Origin: Candidatus Reconcilbacillus cellulovorans | Lineage (GTDB): Bacteria; Bacillota; Bacilli; Paenibacillales; Reconciliibacillaceae | NCBI GenBank assembly: GCA_002507565.1 | Contig: MOXJ01000039.1 | Location: 1 to 32,521 of the forward strand | Length of the DNA stretch: 32,521 nucleotides | Reading direction: 5' to 3' | In this document: positions 6,611-15,096 of the stretch, one piece after another | Numbering within the stretch: position 1 is the first letter of the stretch | Layout of the letters: the number at the start of each line of letters is the position of its first letter | The notes under the pieces: model-generated | The model's input: only the letters and a program-made list of their open reading frames with translations | Database searches by the model: none | What the model was told of the DNA's origin: nothing | Program-made: the position numbers and the translations under genes

Positions 6611-6863
6611 TGCGGCCAGGTGACCAATACGGATGTTCGATTTCTGTGCCTGCTTCGTGGATCCAGAGGCGGGGAGGACGTCGCCCACCAGCCGGCAGCT
6701 GCAGTAACGGGCCTGTTATGCTTAGTACACGCATTAGGAAGAATGTGTGATCGAGCGCCGGTGGATGCTCCGGACGGACGCGACGGTCAACTGCTCGCAG
6801 TTGCGATTAAAAAACGTGGCAGTTTAGTGAAAAAGATCGGCTGCCCAATGCTTTGAGTTCTCT
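6611..6863. other. Coding-free spacer
   Basis: I see no gene here with a ribosome site. The sequence changes from GC-rich, next to the 39-bp repeat, to AT-rich towards the iterons at 6864. A 14-base palindrome allowing G-T pairs, TAACGGGCCTGTTA, lies near 6705. The stretch is probably non-coding plasmid backbone between the partition operon and the transfer origin. Confidence 0.4.
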
Positions 6864-6939
6864 TTGCATTGCATCCGCATTACATACTGCAATGCAATTA
6901 TGCATTGCATTTGAATATTTGCGTTGCAGTTGCATTGCT
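6864..6939. repeat. TTGCATTGCA iteron cluster (centromere-like, array 2)
   Basis: Units include TTGCATTGCAT (6864-6874), an inverted TGCAATGCAA (6888-6897), TGCATTGCAT (6901-6910), and GCGTTGCAG followed by TTGCATTGC (6921-6938). They share words with the array upstream of parM, so the partition operon is flanked by two arrays of the same site. Here the units stand in both orientations and are less regularly spaced. Probable ParR-like binding sites; origin iterons are the alternative. Confidence 0.65.
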
Positions 6940-7068
6940 TTTGTTTGGCAGCTTACCTCAGACTACATCAGCTTCTTGTGTGCCTGGTCGGATCTTGATA
7001 GACGTACTTTCGTATGCGATAGCAGTTTGCGATTGGTGGGGCGTATCGCGCACGGAAAAAAAACCGCC

Positions 7069-7203
7069 GCCTCGCAGGCCAGGCGCAACGCGCCGGCAGC
7101 GAGGCAAGGCCGCTCAAAATACGCGCATCGAGCGCGTATTTTGAGTAAGGCAGGATAAGGCGCGTGGCCGCGTGTTACCACACATACCGGGCAAAGCCCG
7201 GTA
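7069..7203. other. Candidate origin of transfer (oriT): inverted-repeat array
   Basis: Three strong inverted repeats stand in a row. GCCTCGC/GCGAGGC (7069-7075 with 7099-7105) encloses GGCGC/GCGCC. CTCAAAATACGCGC at 7113-7126 pairs perfectly with its complement at 7132-7145 across the loop ATCGA. TACCGGGC/GCCCGGTA lies at 7185-7192 and 7196-7203. The array lies just upstream of the RHH accessory gene and the relaxase, where oriT lies in pLS20-type plasmids. The nick site cannot be fixed from sequence; GTGTTACCACAC near 7173-7184 is a possible recognition element. Confidence 0.6.
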
Positions 7204-7256
7204 GTTTAATAATATAAGTAAACACAACTATGACCACAATATTTACATTTTTATCT

Positions 7257-7285
7257 TTGCAAGATCACGAAAGATTAGATAATAT
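7257..7285 (+). promoter_or_regulatory. Promoter of the accessory-relaxase operon
   Basis: TTGCAA (7257-7262) and TAATAT (7280-7285) are spaced by 17 bases in an AT-rich stretch. Possible operator words flank it: TGACCACA occurs at 7231-7238 and 7306-7313, and AAGATCAC at 7261-7268 is inverted as GTGATCTT at 7327-7334. The RHH protein encoded next may bind them. Confidence 0.65.
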
Positions 7286-7334
7286 TGATTTATTAAGTTT
7301 ATTTGTGACCACATTTACGAGGTTAGGTGATCTT

Positions 7335-7742
7335 ATGCCGCGAATGGGAAGCGAGTATAATGTGAAAGTCAATCTTAGAATTGATGAAGAATTGGACTCA
7401 ATGATTAATGCTATTGCTGTCAGAAGAGGGGAGCACAAAGCGGAGGTATACAGACGACTGCTTCGGAAGGCAGCTGAGGAAGAGAATGCGAAAGACAGTC
7501 TGGATCCAATTGCGATTGCCGTCCGGAAAACGATGACCGACGTTCTTAAGCCGGTTGAAGATCGAATGGCAAAGATCAATGCGAAGGCGGCAATCGCTTC
7601 GGCGACAGCAATGTATATGGCAATGCAAATCTACCATGACATGGGCAAAGATGCGCGTGCGCTTTATGAAGAAGCCAGGAAACGCGCTGTTGCGTTTGTG
7701 AAGCTTCCACATGATGAGCTGACAGGCGATAAAGATGAGTGA
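7335..7742 (+). CDS. Ribbon-helix-helix relaxosome accessory protein
   Basis: The 135-residue product has an N-terminal RHH pattern at about residues 9-45: strand YNVKVNLRIDEEL, helix SMINAIAVRRG, helix HKAEVYRRLLRKAAEE. A helical C-terminal half follows. Its stop overlaps the relaxase start (ATGAGTGA), so the two are translated together. Small RHH proteins in this place (for example the auxiliary proteins of pLS20) bind oriT and aid nicking, and often repress their own promoter. ATG 7335 is preferred because AGGTGA lies just upstream; the frame from 7230 has no ribosome site and would cover the operator region. Role is inferred from fold and context. Confidence 0.75.
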   Translation: MPRMGSEYNVKVNLRIDEELDSMINAIAVRRGEHKAEVYRRLLRKAAEEENAKDSLDPIAIAVRKTMTDVLKPVEDRMAKINAKAAIASATAMYMAMQIYHDMGKDARALYEEARKRAVAFVKLPHDELTGDKDE

Positions 7743-9051
7743 TAAATCGGCTGGCCGTTTTCAAGCGCCCTTTGTCATGAAGATGTCGTTCTATTCGCCA
7801 TCCTCAAAAAACCAGGCGAAGAATGCGGCTCATATCAAATACATAGGAACGCGCCCAGGTGCCGTTTACGAACATGAACAAGTCAATGGGAGTATTGAAC
7901 TTGAGTCCGCGCAGCATCGTCCAGATCCGGATACAGCTGCTGGGCATGTTCTCTATGCACATGAGCGTCCAGGAAGTCATGGACTGTTTTCTGCTGAGCG
8001 GCAGCCGCCCAATTTGCCGGAGATTCAAAAGGAGCTGCAAGAACATCAAGGGATTGTTTGGCGGTTTGTTTTGTCTTTGACGGAAGCGGATGCGAAGCGC
8101 CTGGGATACGACGATCGCGTTGCTTGGGAAGATTCCCTTCGCTTAACGGTACCCTTGGCTGCTGAGAAAATGGGAATCAAGGAAAGCAATCTGCGCTGGG
8201 TGGCTGCGTTTCATCAAGAGAAGGGTCATCCTCATGTTCATCTTGTCATTTGGGAAAAAGAACCGGTTCGAAGGAAGGGGGCGTTATCCAAAGGTGAACG
8301 CATTGACGTAAAAAAAGTGTTTATGAAAGAGATCTATGCTGATGAACGGGTCCGTCTCTTACAAGAGAAGACCGCCATGCGTGACCTTATGCGAGATTTT
8401 GCGAAAGCCAGCACAGAAAAAGCTGTGCAGCTGCAACGGGAAGTCTCTTTAGAATACGGAAAAGTGCAGCTTGAAATGACGGCCATTGGCGCAACGAAAC
8501 CTGGTATCCCTCCGAAGCCATATCCGGAGGATGTTCGGTTACTTTCCGACCAGTTGAAAGAGCTGTCGCGGCTTATGCCGGGCAAGGGAAGAGTTGCCCT
8601 TAAATTTATGCCGGAAGAGGCGAAACAAAAAGCCAGAGAAATTGCTGAAAAGATGGTGGATCAGCCGCCATTTAAAGAGTTGTATGAGCGGTATATGAAA
8701 TCCGTTGAAGAGATCACCAGGCTGCATAACATCCACCCGGAAGCAATCAAAAAAGCGAAGGATAACGCCCATAACGATTTAAGAGATCGCCTTGCGAATG
8801 TATTGTTGCGCGGGGCATCCAGCATGCAAGACACACTCGTTCGGGGTTCGCTCAACCGGGAGCGCGGGAACGAGAAACCTGCATTACAACAAGAACAACA
8901 GGTGGCTCGTTCAGTTTGGAGATCCGTGTGGCGCGAATTGGATAAGGAGCGCATGCGACAAGAGGCACAATCGGAAATCGAAAAACGCAGGGAACTGCAG
9001 CGGAAAACGCGAGCCAAACAAAGGGAAAACGAACAAGATCGGGAACGTTAG
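7735..9051 (+). CDS. Conjugative relaxase, MobL/MobP3 type (pLS20 Rel family)
   Basis: The 438-residue protein contains the relaxase histidine triad in AFHQEKGHPHVHLVIW, with H165, H167 and H169 as metal ligands and a further H160. The N-terminal part KNAAHIKYIGTRPG resembles the start of MobL relaxases and offers tyrosine Y43-type candidates for DNA attack. The C-terminal half is helical and strongly charged, ending in a basic coiled coil (REL..KTRAKQREN). The protein would nick oriT and lead the strand through the T4SS. It overlaps the accessory gene by 8 bases and is followed by a terminator hairpin, so these two form one unit separate from the T4SS operon. The family is clear; the catalytic tyrosine is not proven. 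Confidence 0.88.
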   Translation: MSDKSAGRFQAPFVMKMSFYSPSSKNQAKNAAHIKYIGTRPGAVYEHEQVNGSIELESAQHRPDPDTAAGHVLYAHERPGSHGLFSAERQPPNLPEIQKELQEHQGIVWRFVLSLTEADAKRLGYDDRVAWEDSLRLTVPLAAEKMGIKESNLRWVAAFHQEKGHPHVHLVIWEKEPVRRKGALSKGERIDVKKVFMKEIYADERVRLLQEKTAMRDLMRDFAKASTEKAVQLQREVSLEYGKVQLEMTAIGATKPGIPPKPYPEDVRLLSDQLKELSRLMPGKGRVALKFMPEEAKQKAREIAEKMVDQPPFKELYERYMKSVEEITRLHNIHPEAIKKAKDNAHNDLRDRLANVLLRGASSMQDTLVRGSLNRERGNEKPALQQEQQVARSVWRSVWRELDKERMRQEAQSEIEKRRELQRKTRAKQRENEQDRER

Positions 9052-9057
9052 ACCTTA

Positions 9058-9083
9058 CCCCCTTTCGAAAAGAAAGGGGGTTC
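9058..9083 (+). terminator. Terminator after the relaxase gene
   Basis: CCCCCTTTC (9058-9066) pairs with GAAAGGGGG (9072-9080) across the loop GAAAA. The tail TTCTGTATTT is only partly T-rich, so termination may be incomplete. Confidence 0.65.
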
Positions 9084-9103
9084 TGTATTTACAGTTTTCA
9101 AGA

Positions 9104-9132
9104 TTGATTTATTTCTGTAGTCCCATTAGAAT
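9104..9132 (+). promoter_or_regulatory. Promoter of the T4SS operon
   Basis: TTGATT (9104-9109) and TAGAAT (9127-9132) are 17 bases apart, downstream of the relaxase terminator and upstream of virD4. It is a moderate sigma-A match and the only good candidate in this gap. Confidence 0.5.
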
Positions 9133-9179
9133 GAAAATATACCCATGTCGGAAGATGTAAGGAGTGGTCAATTATAGGT

Positions 9180-11060
9180 TTGAAAAGAAAACTTAGTTTT
9201 GTTTTAGTAGTCCTATTGTTCGATTTTTTGGTTCTTCCATCAATCGTAAGGCTTCCTTACTACTTGAAGGAGTATGGTTCGGATGCAGCGTCTTTCTTTT
9301 TCCAGGAATTCAACGTGTACTATGCTGCAAAACTTGTAATCACTGAACCGTTCAACCGGCAAGTGTGGCTGTTTATTCAGCCTCTTTTAGCGCTTTATGT
9401 GCTGCTTCAATTTTGGAGAGACTTGCCGAATCGTAAAAACCGCATTGGGGATGGCGTTGGGGGACCGGACGCAACGGGATCCGGAGAATACGGCACAAGC
9501 CGTTGGCAGACGAAGCGCGAGATGGACAAGACAATGACCAGATGGGGGTTTGGAGATACCGGCATTATAGGCGGGATTATCACCGGTGTGAATCTCGCTA
9601 AAAAGTATGCTTGGACGATCGTGGACGATCTCCATACCTTGATCATCGGTACAACACGTTCAGGTAAATCGCGAAGATGGGTACTGCCTACGATCTGGCG
9701 TCTTGGTTTCGCGGGCGAAAGCATGGTTCTCACCGACCCGAAGGGTGAGCTGTTTCGGAAGACCAACCGGTTTCTGACTCGAAAAGGCTACAATGTTGTC
9801 TTGCTTGATTTTCGGAATCCAGGACGAGGAAATCGCTGGAACCTTATGGACCCCATCAACCGATCAGTTCGTAGGGGCGATCTTTCAGATGCCGTCCAGT
9901 CCGCGGCGAGCATCAGTCATATGCTGGTGCATCAATCACCAGGATCAAAGAAGGGTGACCAGACCTGGAACAACGGGGCGGAGTCCGTCATTCAAGCGCT
10001 TACCCTTGCGGTTGCAATGGAAGCGCCCGATGATGCGCAAAAGCATATGACCAGCGTGTATAAAATGCTCGGCGAGCTGGGTGAGACACAGAGAATAATG
10101 ATCGGCAGTCAGACTGTAGATTTCGTGCCGCTTAATGAGTACATGAAGGATCTACCGACCGATCACCCGGCGCGGGATGCTTTCATAGCGGCCAGGCTTG
10201 CGCCTGAACGGATGCGCGGATCATTCTACAGCCAGGTGGCTACCCTACTCAGGTTCTTTGCGGATCCCGGAATGCAATTTATGACCGGCGCGCAAGATCA
10301 CAAACTCGAAGACATCGGTGAGAAGAAAACAGCTGTTTTTCTTGTCATACCCGATGAAGATACTACCAGGCATCCGCTCGCGGCGCTGTATGTTGAACAA
10401 ACCTATCAAGCGCTGGTCAAAGTCGCAGACAAGCACGGTGGCAGGCTCCCCGTCAGGGTCAACATGATCCTCGATGAGTTTGGGAATATGCCGCCGTTTA
10501 AAGATTTTGCGACGAAGCTGACCGTCTCAGGCGGCCGGGGCATCCGTTGGCATCTGATAGTTCAAGATTTTCAGCAGCTAGAAGCGTTGTATGGTGATGC
10601 TACGGAGACCATTAAAGGCAACTGTCATGTATGGTTGTACCTGCTGACCTCTAGTACGAAGACGGCTGAGGAAATCTCAAAGAAGCTCGGGAACTACACG
10701 ATCAATACGGACGGAGCAAGTGTGACAGATGGAGGGTCGATCAACAAGATATCCCGCAGTCAAAATGTTGGAAAAACCGGGCGGAGACTTTTGCTTCCTG
10801 AAGAGCTTGAACGTTTCCCGAAAAATGAAGCAATCGTCATGCAGCTTCGGCATCAACCTGCGCGCGTTCCCATGCCGGATCTCAGTGAGTGGCCGATCGG
10901 GGATGAGTTTACAGAAAATGACGTAACAAAAATGCGCGAAATTGAGCGTGTCCCGGTATTCATTCCTTCCCAGAACTACGTTCAACCCAATACTGAGGGC
11001 CAAGAAGAAAGACCGGAATCCGATCAGGAAAAATTCTTTGATTATTTGGAGGAAATTTGA
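9180..11060 (+). CDS. virD4: VirD4/TraG-family conjugation coupling protein
   Basis: The 626-residue ATPase docks the relaxase-DNA complex to the secretion channel. Two N-terminal membrane segments are visible (about residues 5-25 and 55-78), followed by Walker A GTTRSGKS at 157-164 and Walker B MILDEFGN with D432 and E433. A TraG-type recognition region (QDFQQLEALYGD, then ETIKGNCHVWLYL) follows. Length fits Gram-positive VirD4 proteins such as TrsK. The first codon is probably TTG 9180, but the AAGGAG site lies 15 bases away; the in-frame ATT at 9171 has better spacing, so the true start could be slightly upstream. It heads the T4SS operon. Confidence 0.93.
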   Translation: MKRKLSFVLVVLLFDFLVLPSIVRLPYYLKEYGSDAASFFFQEFNVYYAAKLVITEPFNRQVWLFIQPLLALYVLLQFWRDLPNRKNRIGDGVGGPDATGSGEYGTSRWQTKREMDKTMTRWGFGDTGIIGGIITGVNLAKKYAWTIVDDLHTLIIGTTRSGKSRRWVLPTIWRLGFAGESMVLTDPKGELFRKTNRFLTRKGYNVVLLDFRNPGRGNRWNLMDPINRSVRRGDLSDAVQSAASISHMLVHQSPGSKKGDQTWNNGAESVIQALTLAVAMEAPDDAQKHMTSVYKMLGELGETQRIMIGSQTVDFVPLNEYMKDLPTDHPARDAFIAARLAPERMRGSFYSQVATLLRFFADPGMQFMTGAQDHKLEDIGEKKTAVFLVIPDEDTTRHPLAALYVEQTYQALVKVADKHGGRLPVRVNMILDEFGNMPPFKDFATKLTVSGGRGIRWHLIVQDFQQLEALYGDATETIKGNCHVWLYLLTSSTKTAEEISKKLGNYTINTDGASVTDGGSINKISRSQNVGKTGRRLLLPEELERFPKNEAIVMQLRHQPARVPMPDLSEWPIGDEFTENDVTKMREIERVPVFIPSQNYVQPNTEGQEERPESDQEKFFDYLEEI

Positions 11061-11061
11061 A

Positions 11062-11409
11062 ATGAAATTGTTCAAGCGTTCCTTTGTGGCATTCTTCTCG
11101 CTTCTTTTTGTCATGGTCGTTGCTGCACCGGTTATGTTTGCTGCCGATCTGTCTACAACTTATCTGGAAACGCCCAAAATTGTTACAGGAAGCGAGAAGC
11201 TTATAAAAGATGCGTCTCAATGGTTGCTTCTCCTGATCCCTATAACTGGTGGGCTTATGGTTGGTTGGCAGCAGTATATGAAAAAATGGGCGCAAGAACC
11301 TGGTGATATTGCCCTTCGGGATAAAAGATCAAAAGCCATTGCAATCGCCTCTGTTATTGCATTTTGTGCAGACGGGCTGATTTCCGCGCTTTTGGCATAT
11401 TACAGTTAA
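11062..11409 (+). CDS. Small membrane protein, VirB2-like candidate
   Basis: The 115-residue protein starts with a signal peptide (residues 1-27, ending VMFAA). Two hydrophobic segments follow: WLLLLIPITGGLMVGWQQY at about 53-72 and AIAIASVIAFCADGLISALL at about 92-112. The topology (signal, two membrane helices, short polar loop) is that of VirB2-type conjugative subunits, and the gene lies between virD4 and the VirB6-like gene. The start ATG 11062 has GGAGG nine bases upstream and lies one base after the virD4 stop. Gram-positive T4SS rarely make true VirB2 pili, so the pilin role is inferred. Confidence 0.65.
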   Translation: MKLFKRSFVAFFSLLFVMVVAAPVMFAADLSTTYLETPKIVTGSEKLIKDASQWLLLLIPITGGLMVGWQQYMKKWAQEPGDIALRDKRSKAIAIASVIAFCADGLISALLAYYS

Positions 11410-11421
11410 GAGGTTTGTGCC

Positions 11422-12285
11422 ATGCTGTCATGGTTGATTGGAGATGCAATCGAAGAATTTATTAAACGCCTCGTTGAACAGGCGATCAATACGTTTCTTG
11501 GTTTTTTGGCTGACATTGGCAATATAGCAGGTGAAGTCCTCGATCTGCCAGTTGTCGTAAACGGCATATTGTACGCGCAAATGTTGGCTGCCTCCATACT
11601 GACTGTCAAAGTTATTTTTGAAGCCTACACGACCTACATCCTTCATCAGAATGGCGACCCGGATTCAGATCCGGGTGGCCTTTTGATTCGAACAGCATAT
11701 TCTGTTGCGATCATATCCGGAATGCCGTGGCTTGTCCGTTGGATTTATCAGTTTGGTTCTTCAATCGCATATGATATTGCTCAATTGCCAGGCATCGGTT
11801 ATGAAGATGCCGCTTCACCGTTGCAGCAGCTGTTTAACTTCACCTTATCCGGTGCGGCATCAATTATTTTCGCGGCGATTGGCATCTTCTTTGCGCTTGT
11901 CATTCTTGTCATTGTATGTATTCAAACCTTTATCCGTGCTGCTGAACTTGCCGTTGCAGCTGTTGTCGGATCGTTTATGGCGCTGGGTTTGACGAATCCC
12001 GAAAGCACAGCTTTTTCGTCGTGGCTTCGTGAAACGTCCAGCATATGTCTTGCTCAAGCGGTGCAGATTTTTCTTGTGAAAGTATCTTTCTTTACGCTTA
12101 CCTATTTCAACTTTGGAACCGGACCGATGATGAACCTTTATTTGTTTTGTGGGTTTCTCTGGGTCACATACAAGTCTCCATCCATATTGAAACAATACAT
12201 CCATTCAACCGGGGTCGGACGGACTGCAGGAGGAACGGCTTCTTCTGTCGGCTCGATGATGCTTATGCGACGTTTTATGCGTTAG
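11422..12285 (+). CDS. VirB6/TrbL-like polytopic membrane channel protein
   Basis: The 287-residue protein has about six hydrophobic segments (near residues 50-72, 88-110, 145-175, 180-198, 210-230 and 235-255), including a long one, IIFAAIGIFFALVILVIVCI. The size, number of segments and position just before the PrgI-like and VirB4 genes match the VirB6/TrbL/TrsL component of the channel. The C terminus is glycine- and serine-rich and ends in a basic tail (MMLMRRFMR). Sequence identity to a named family is not clear by eye; the call rests on topology and gene order. Confidence 0.7.
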   Translation: MLSWLIGDAIEEFIKRLVEQAINTFLGFLADIGNIAGEVLDLPVVVNGILYAQMLAASILTVKVIFEAYTTYILHQNGDPDSDPGGLLIRTAYSVAIISGMPWLVRWIYQFGSSIAYDIAQLPGIGYEDAASPLQQLFNFTLSGAASIIFAAIGIFFALVILVIVCIQTFIRAAELAVAAVVGSFMALGLTNPESTAFSSWLRETSSICLAQAVQIFLVKVSFFTLTYFNFGTGPMMNLYLFCGFLWVTYKSPSILKQYIHSTGVGRTAGGTASSVGSMMLMRRFMR

Positions 12286-12294
12286 GAGGATTTC

Positions 12295-12603
12295 ATGTAC
12301 TTTATTCCGAGAAACATCAAGACGCGGTTTGAGTTTTTTGAAGGATTCGGCTTTTTGGAATTGTTTCTCTTTTTGGTGTTTGCTGCGGTTGGCGGCGGCA
12401 TTTCCTACATTGTTTATCTGTTCACAAAGAAGTTTTTTTCCATCTTGTTTTTGGTGTTATTTGGCGCTGTCGGACTGGTAGCAGTCAGAAAAGATCCGCG
12501 ACTTGGCGTATCGGCTTTTGACCTCATGCGTGAATATCGTCATTTTAGTTCAAAGCAGAAATCTTATTATTACCATTTTGGAACAGGGCGTGAAGGATCA
12601 TGA
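12295..12603 (+). CDS. PrgI/VirB3-like T4SS membrane protein
   Basis: The 102-residue protein begins with MYFIPRNIKTRFEFFEGFGF, the style of the PrgI family, and has two adjacent hydrophobic segments at about residues 20-42 and 47-65. The short soluble tail contains KDPRLGVSAFDLM. PrgI-like proteins take the place of VirB3 in Gram-positive systems and are always next to VirB4. TAGGAGG precedes the start. It overlaps the following gene by four bases (ATGA). Confidence 0.8.
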   Translation: MYFIPRNIKTRFEFFEGFGFLELFLFLVFAAVGGGISYIVYLFTKKFFSILFLVLFGAVGLVAVRKDPRLGVSAFDLMREYRHFSSKQKSYYYHFGTGREGS

Positions 12604-13256
12604 TATTCGGAAAGAAGAGTAAACCAACCCCGCCGGCTGGACCGGCTGTTTCACCATCTGTTCAGGGTCAAAAGTCCACTCAAGAATGGATGCCCGTCAA
12701 AGATGTGTATAACGGGTTTATTCATCGGAGAGACGGCGGGTTAATCTGTGCGATACGGGTTCAGCCTATCAATATGAACTTGCTTTCGCCGAGCGAAAAA
12801 AGGCGAAAGGTAAGAATGCTTGAAGAAGTTTTTAATGGGATCGACTATTCGTTCCAAATCATTTCAATCGCTCGTCCGGTTGACCTTGATGCTTATATTG
12901 CAAAACTTCAGCATATTCGATCCCAAGAAGAAAATCCTGTAAAAAACCGACTGCTCGGGGAATATATTTCCCAAGCTGCATCGGTGGCTGTCAAAGGAGA
13001 GGCGCTTGATCGACACTTTTATATTTTGCTCGATGAAGTTCCAACCAGCAAGAAACATCAGAGTGAGGCTATTTTGATTCGCCGCGCAACCGAGCTGGTT
13101 TCTAGTTTAACTTCTGCAGATTTATCTAGTCATATCTGCTCAGATGAAGAGCTGCGAGATCTATTGTTTATCTTTACCCATCCGACTCAAGCGGCCTACG
13201 AACGCGCGCCGCAGACTAATGTGTTACTCCCACCGCTATTTGAAATGAGGGAATGA
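12600..13256 (+). CDS. VirB4 N-terminal-domain protein (TrsD-like)
   Basis: The 218-residue soluble protein looks like the N-terminal domain of VirB4/TraE ATPases made as its own polypeptide. It contains QEWMPVKDVYNGFIHRRDGG at about residues 29-48, then a mixed strand-helix region. It lacks any P-loop. The next gene, one base away, encodes the ATPase part. As I recall, the staphylococcal pGO1/pSK41 and the pXO2-like systems have the same split (TrsD and TrsE). The two products would act together at the base of the channel. It overlaps the PrgI-like gene by 4 bases, a sign of coupled translation. Confidence 0.75.
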   Translation: MIFGKKSKPTPPAGPAVSPSVQGQKSTQEWMPVKDVYNGFIHRRDGGLICAIRVQPINMNLLSPSEKRRKVRMLEEVFNGIDYSFQIISIARPVDLDAYIAKLQHIRSQEENPVKNRLLGEYISQAASVAVKGEALDRHFYILLDEVPTSKKHQSEAILIRRATELVSSLTSADLSSHICSDEELRDLLFIFTHPTQAAYERAPQTNVLLPPLFEMRE

Positions 13257-13257
13257 A

Positions 13258-15096
13258 ATGGCCAAAGTCCTTGCGAAGAAAAACAAGACGCAGCACACGC
13301 CACAGACAACGGCACTTCTTGATATATTAAGTCCGCCTGCCATCCAGTTTCATCCGCGGCATTTTGTTTTCGGTGATCAGTATCAGACGGTTCTTGGCGT
13401 CTTTGATTATCCTACGAAAATCGAAGAGCCTGCGTGGCTTTCGCAGATTGCCACGCTTCCGGGAGTCGTTCTGTCCATTCATGTTCGTCCAACCGATTCG
13501 TTCAGCCTTGTAGAGTCAATCAAAAAAGAAACCGGCCTAATTCAAGCTCAAATTATCAATAATAACAACCCTGCTGTTGTTCAGATGTACACGGACAAGC
13601 TTGAGGATGCCAAAAAGTTGCTCGCCAAGATCGACAGCGAGCAGCAAAGCGTTATGTATTTGACTGCGCTCATCCTCATTACCGCAAATGATCTTGATGA
13701 GTTGAACCAGCGAAAGAAATTTGTTGAATCCAAGTTGGCAGGATCCGGGATGCGGGGAAGAAGCCCGATGCTTCGCCAGGAAGAGGCGCTCAAAAGTGTT
13801 GCGCCGTTTAAAATCCTTGACCCCAAAATATCGAGTATGACGGACCGCAATATGCCGGTTGAAACTGTTGCAGCTTCGTATCCCTTTGTGTACTCCGGTA
13901 TCAACGATGGCGACGGCGTGCTTTTTGGAACCGACAAATCTGGCGGCATCGTACTCGTTGATTTTTGGACGAGATCCGGCAGCCGGACCAACAGCAACAT
14001 AACCATCATGGGGCGGCCCGGTGTGGGGAAATCCACCTCAGTCAAAAAGATTCTCGCCAATGAATACGCGCGAGGAACAAAGATTATCATCCTCGATCCC
14101 GAGCGTGAATATCGTGATCTGTGTCTGCGTCTACGCGGCGACTGGATTGACTGCGGCGGCGGGGAAAGGGGGCGTATCAATCCCCTTCAGGTCCGGTTTG
14201 TGCCCGCGGATGATGACGATGAAGAAGATAAATTGTATTCGGATCAAATTTCATCCCGAGGCCCGTTATCGCTTCATTTCCAAACGCTTCGGACCTTCTT
14301 TTCGCTTTATTTGAAGGACATCACCAAGGTACAGTTTGGTCTTTTGGAAATTGCTCTTGAGGAAGTCTACAAAATGAAGGGCATCACCTGGAGCACGGAT
14401 TCGCGGACAATTCCGAATGACGGATGGCCGACCCTGCCCGACCTTTATTTTTTCATTGATAAAAAATCTCAAGAGCCAGGGGCCGATCCCAACTGGCGAG
14501 AACTGGCAACACTTCTGCGTTCTTCAGCTGTTGGTGCGGACCAAGCCCTTTGGTCTGGACCGACAACCATCCAGGCTGATAGTGATTTTGTGGTGCTTGA
14601 TATTCACAACCTGCTGGAAGCTGACGAATCGATACGCCGGGCGCAGATGTTTAATATTTTGACCTGGGCCTGGAACAAAATTGCGGAGGACCGAACGCAG
14701 CGCGTACTGCTTGCCGTGGACGAAGCGTATTTGCTCGTCGATCCGGAAACGCCGCAGGCGCTTCAATTCCTTCGTAATACGAGCAAACGGATCCGCAAAT
14801 ATGAGGGCGGACTGATTGTTATCACGCACAATATGGTAGACTTCATGGATCCGGCCGTTCAGCGCTATGGACAAGCCCTCATTGACAATCCTGTTTATAA
14901 GCTGATTATGGGCCAAGGTGAAAAGGATGTTGAGGCGCTGACCAAACTCATGAACCTGTCGGAACGAGAGGTTCAAACGCTGCTTGAAGGCAAAAGGGGC
15001 GAAGCGCTCTTTGTAGCTGGAAACCGTCGCATACATGCGAAAATTGACATATCGCCGTTTGAGCATGAGCTCTTTGGTGCAGGCGGTGGCCGCTAA
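13258..15096 (+). CDS. virB4: VirB4-family T4SS ATPase (TrsE-like)
   Basis: The 612-residue protein carries Walker A GRPGVGKST at residues 252-260 and Walker B RVLLAVDEAYLLVD with D488 and E489. Typical VirB4 features follow: NTSKRIRKYEGGLIVITHN and the C-terminal GEALFVAGNRRIHAKI. VirB4 powers channel assembly and substrate passage at the inner face of the membrane. The N-terminal domain found in longer VirB4 proteins is supplied by the preceding gene. The stop of this gene overlaps the start of the M23 gene (TAATG), so the operon is tightly coupled. Confidence 0.93.
   Translation: MAKVLAKKNKTQHTPQTTALLDILSPPAIQFHPRHFVFGDQYQTVLGVFDYPTKIEEPAWLSQIATLPGVVLSIHVRPTDSFSLVESIKKETGLIQAQIINNNNPAVVQMYTDKLEDAKKLLAKIDSEQQSVMYLTALILITANDLDELNQRKKFVESKLAGSGMRGRSPMLRQEEALKSVAPFKILDPKISSMTDRNMPVETVAASYPFVYSGINDGDGVLFGTDKSGGIVLVDFWTRSGSRTNSNITIMGRPGVGKSTSVKKILANEYARGTKIIILDPEREYRDLCLRLRGDWIDCGGGERGRINPLQVRFVPADDDDEEDKLYSDQISSRGPLSLHFQTLRTFFSLYLKDITKVQFGLLEIALEEVYKMKGITWSTDSRTIPNDGWPTLPDLYFFIDKKSQEPGADPNWRELATLLRSSAVGADQALWSGPTTIQADSDFVVLDIHNLLEADESIRRAQMFNILTWAWNKIAEDRTQRVLLAVDEAYLLVDPETPQALQFLRNTSKRIRKYEGGLIVITHNMVDFMDPAVQRYGQALIDNPVYKLIMGQGEKDVEALTKLMNLSEREVQTLLEGKRGEALFVAGNRRIHAKIDISPFEHELFGAGGGR

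Noticed and set aside
6853-7158. Two overlapping ORFs of about 100 codons over the iterons and hairpins
   Set aside because: Low-complexity translation of repeats, with no ribosome site, in a region better explained as iterons and oriT.
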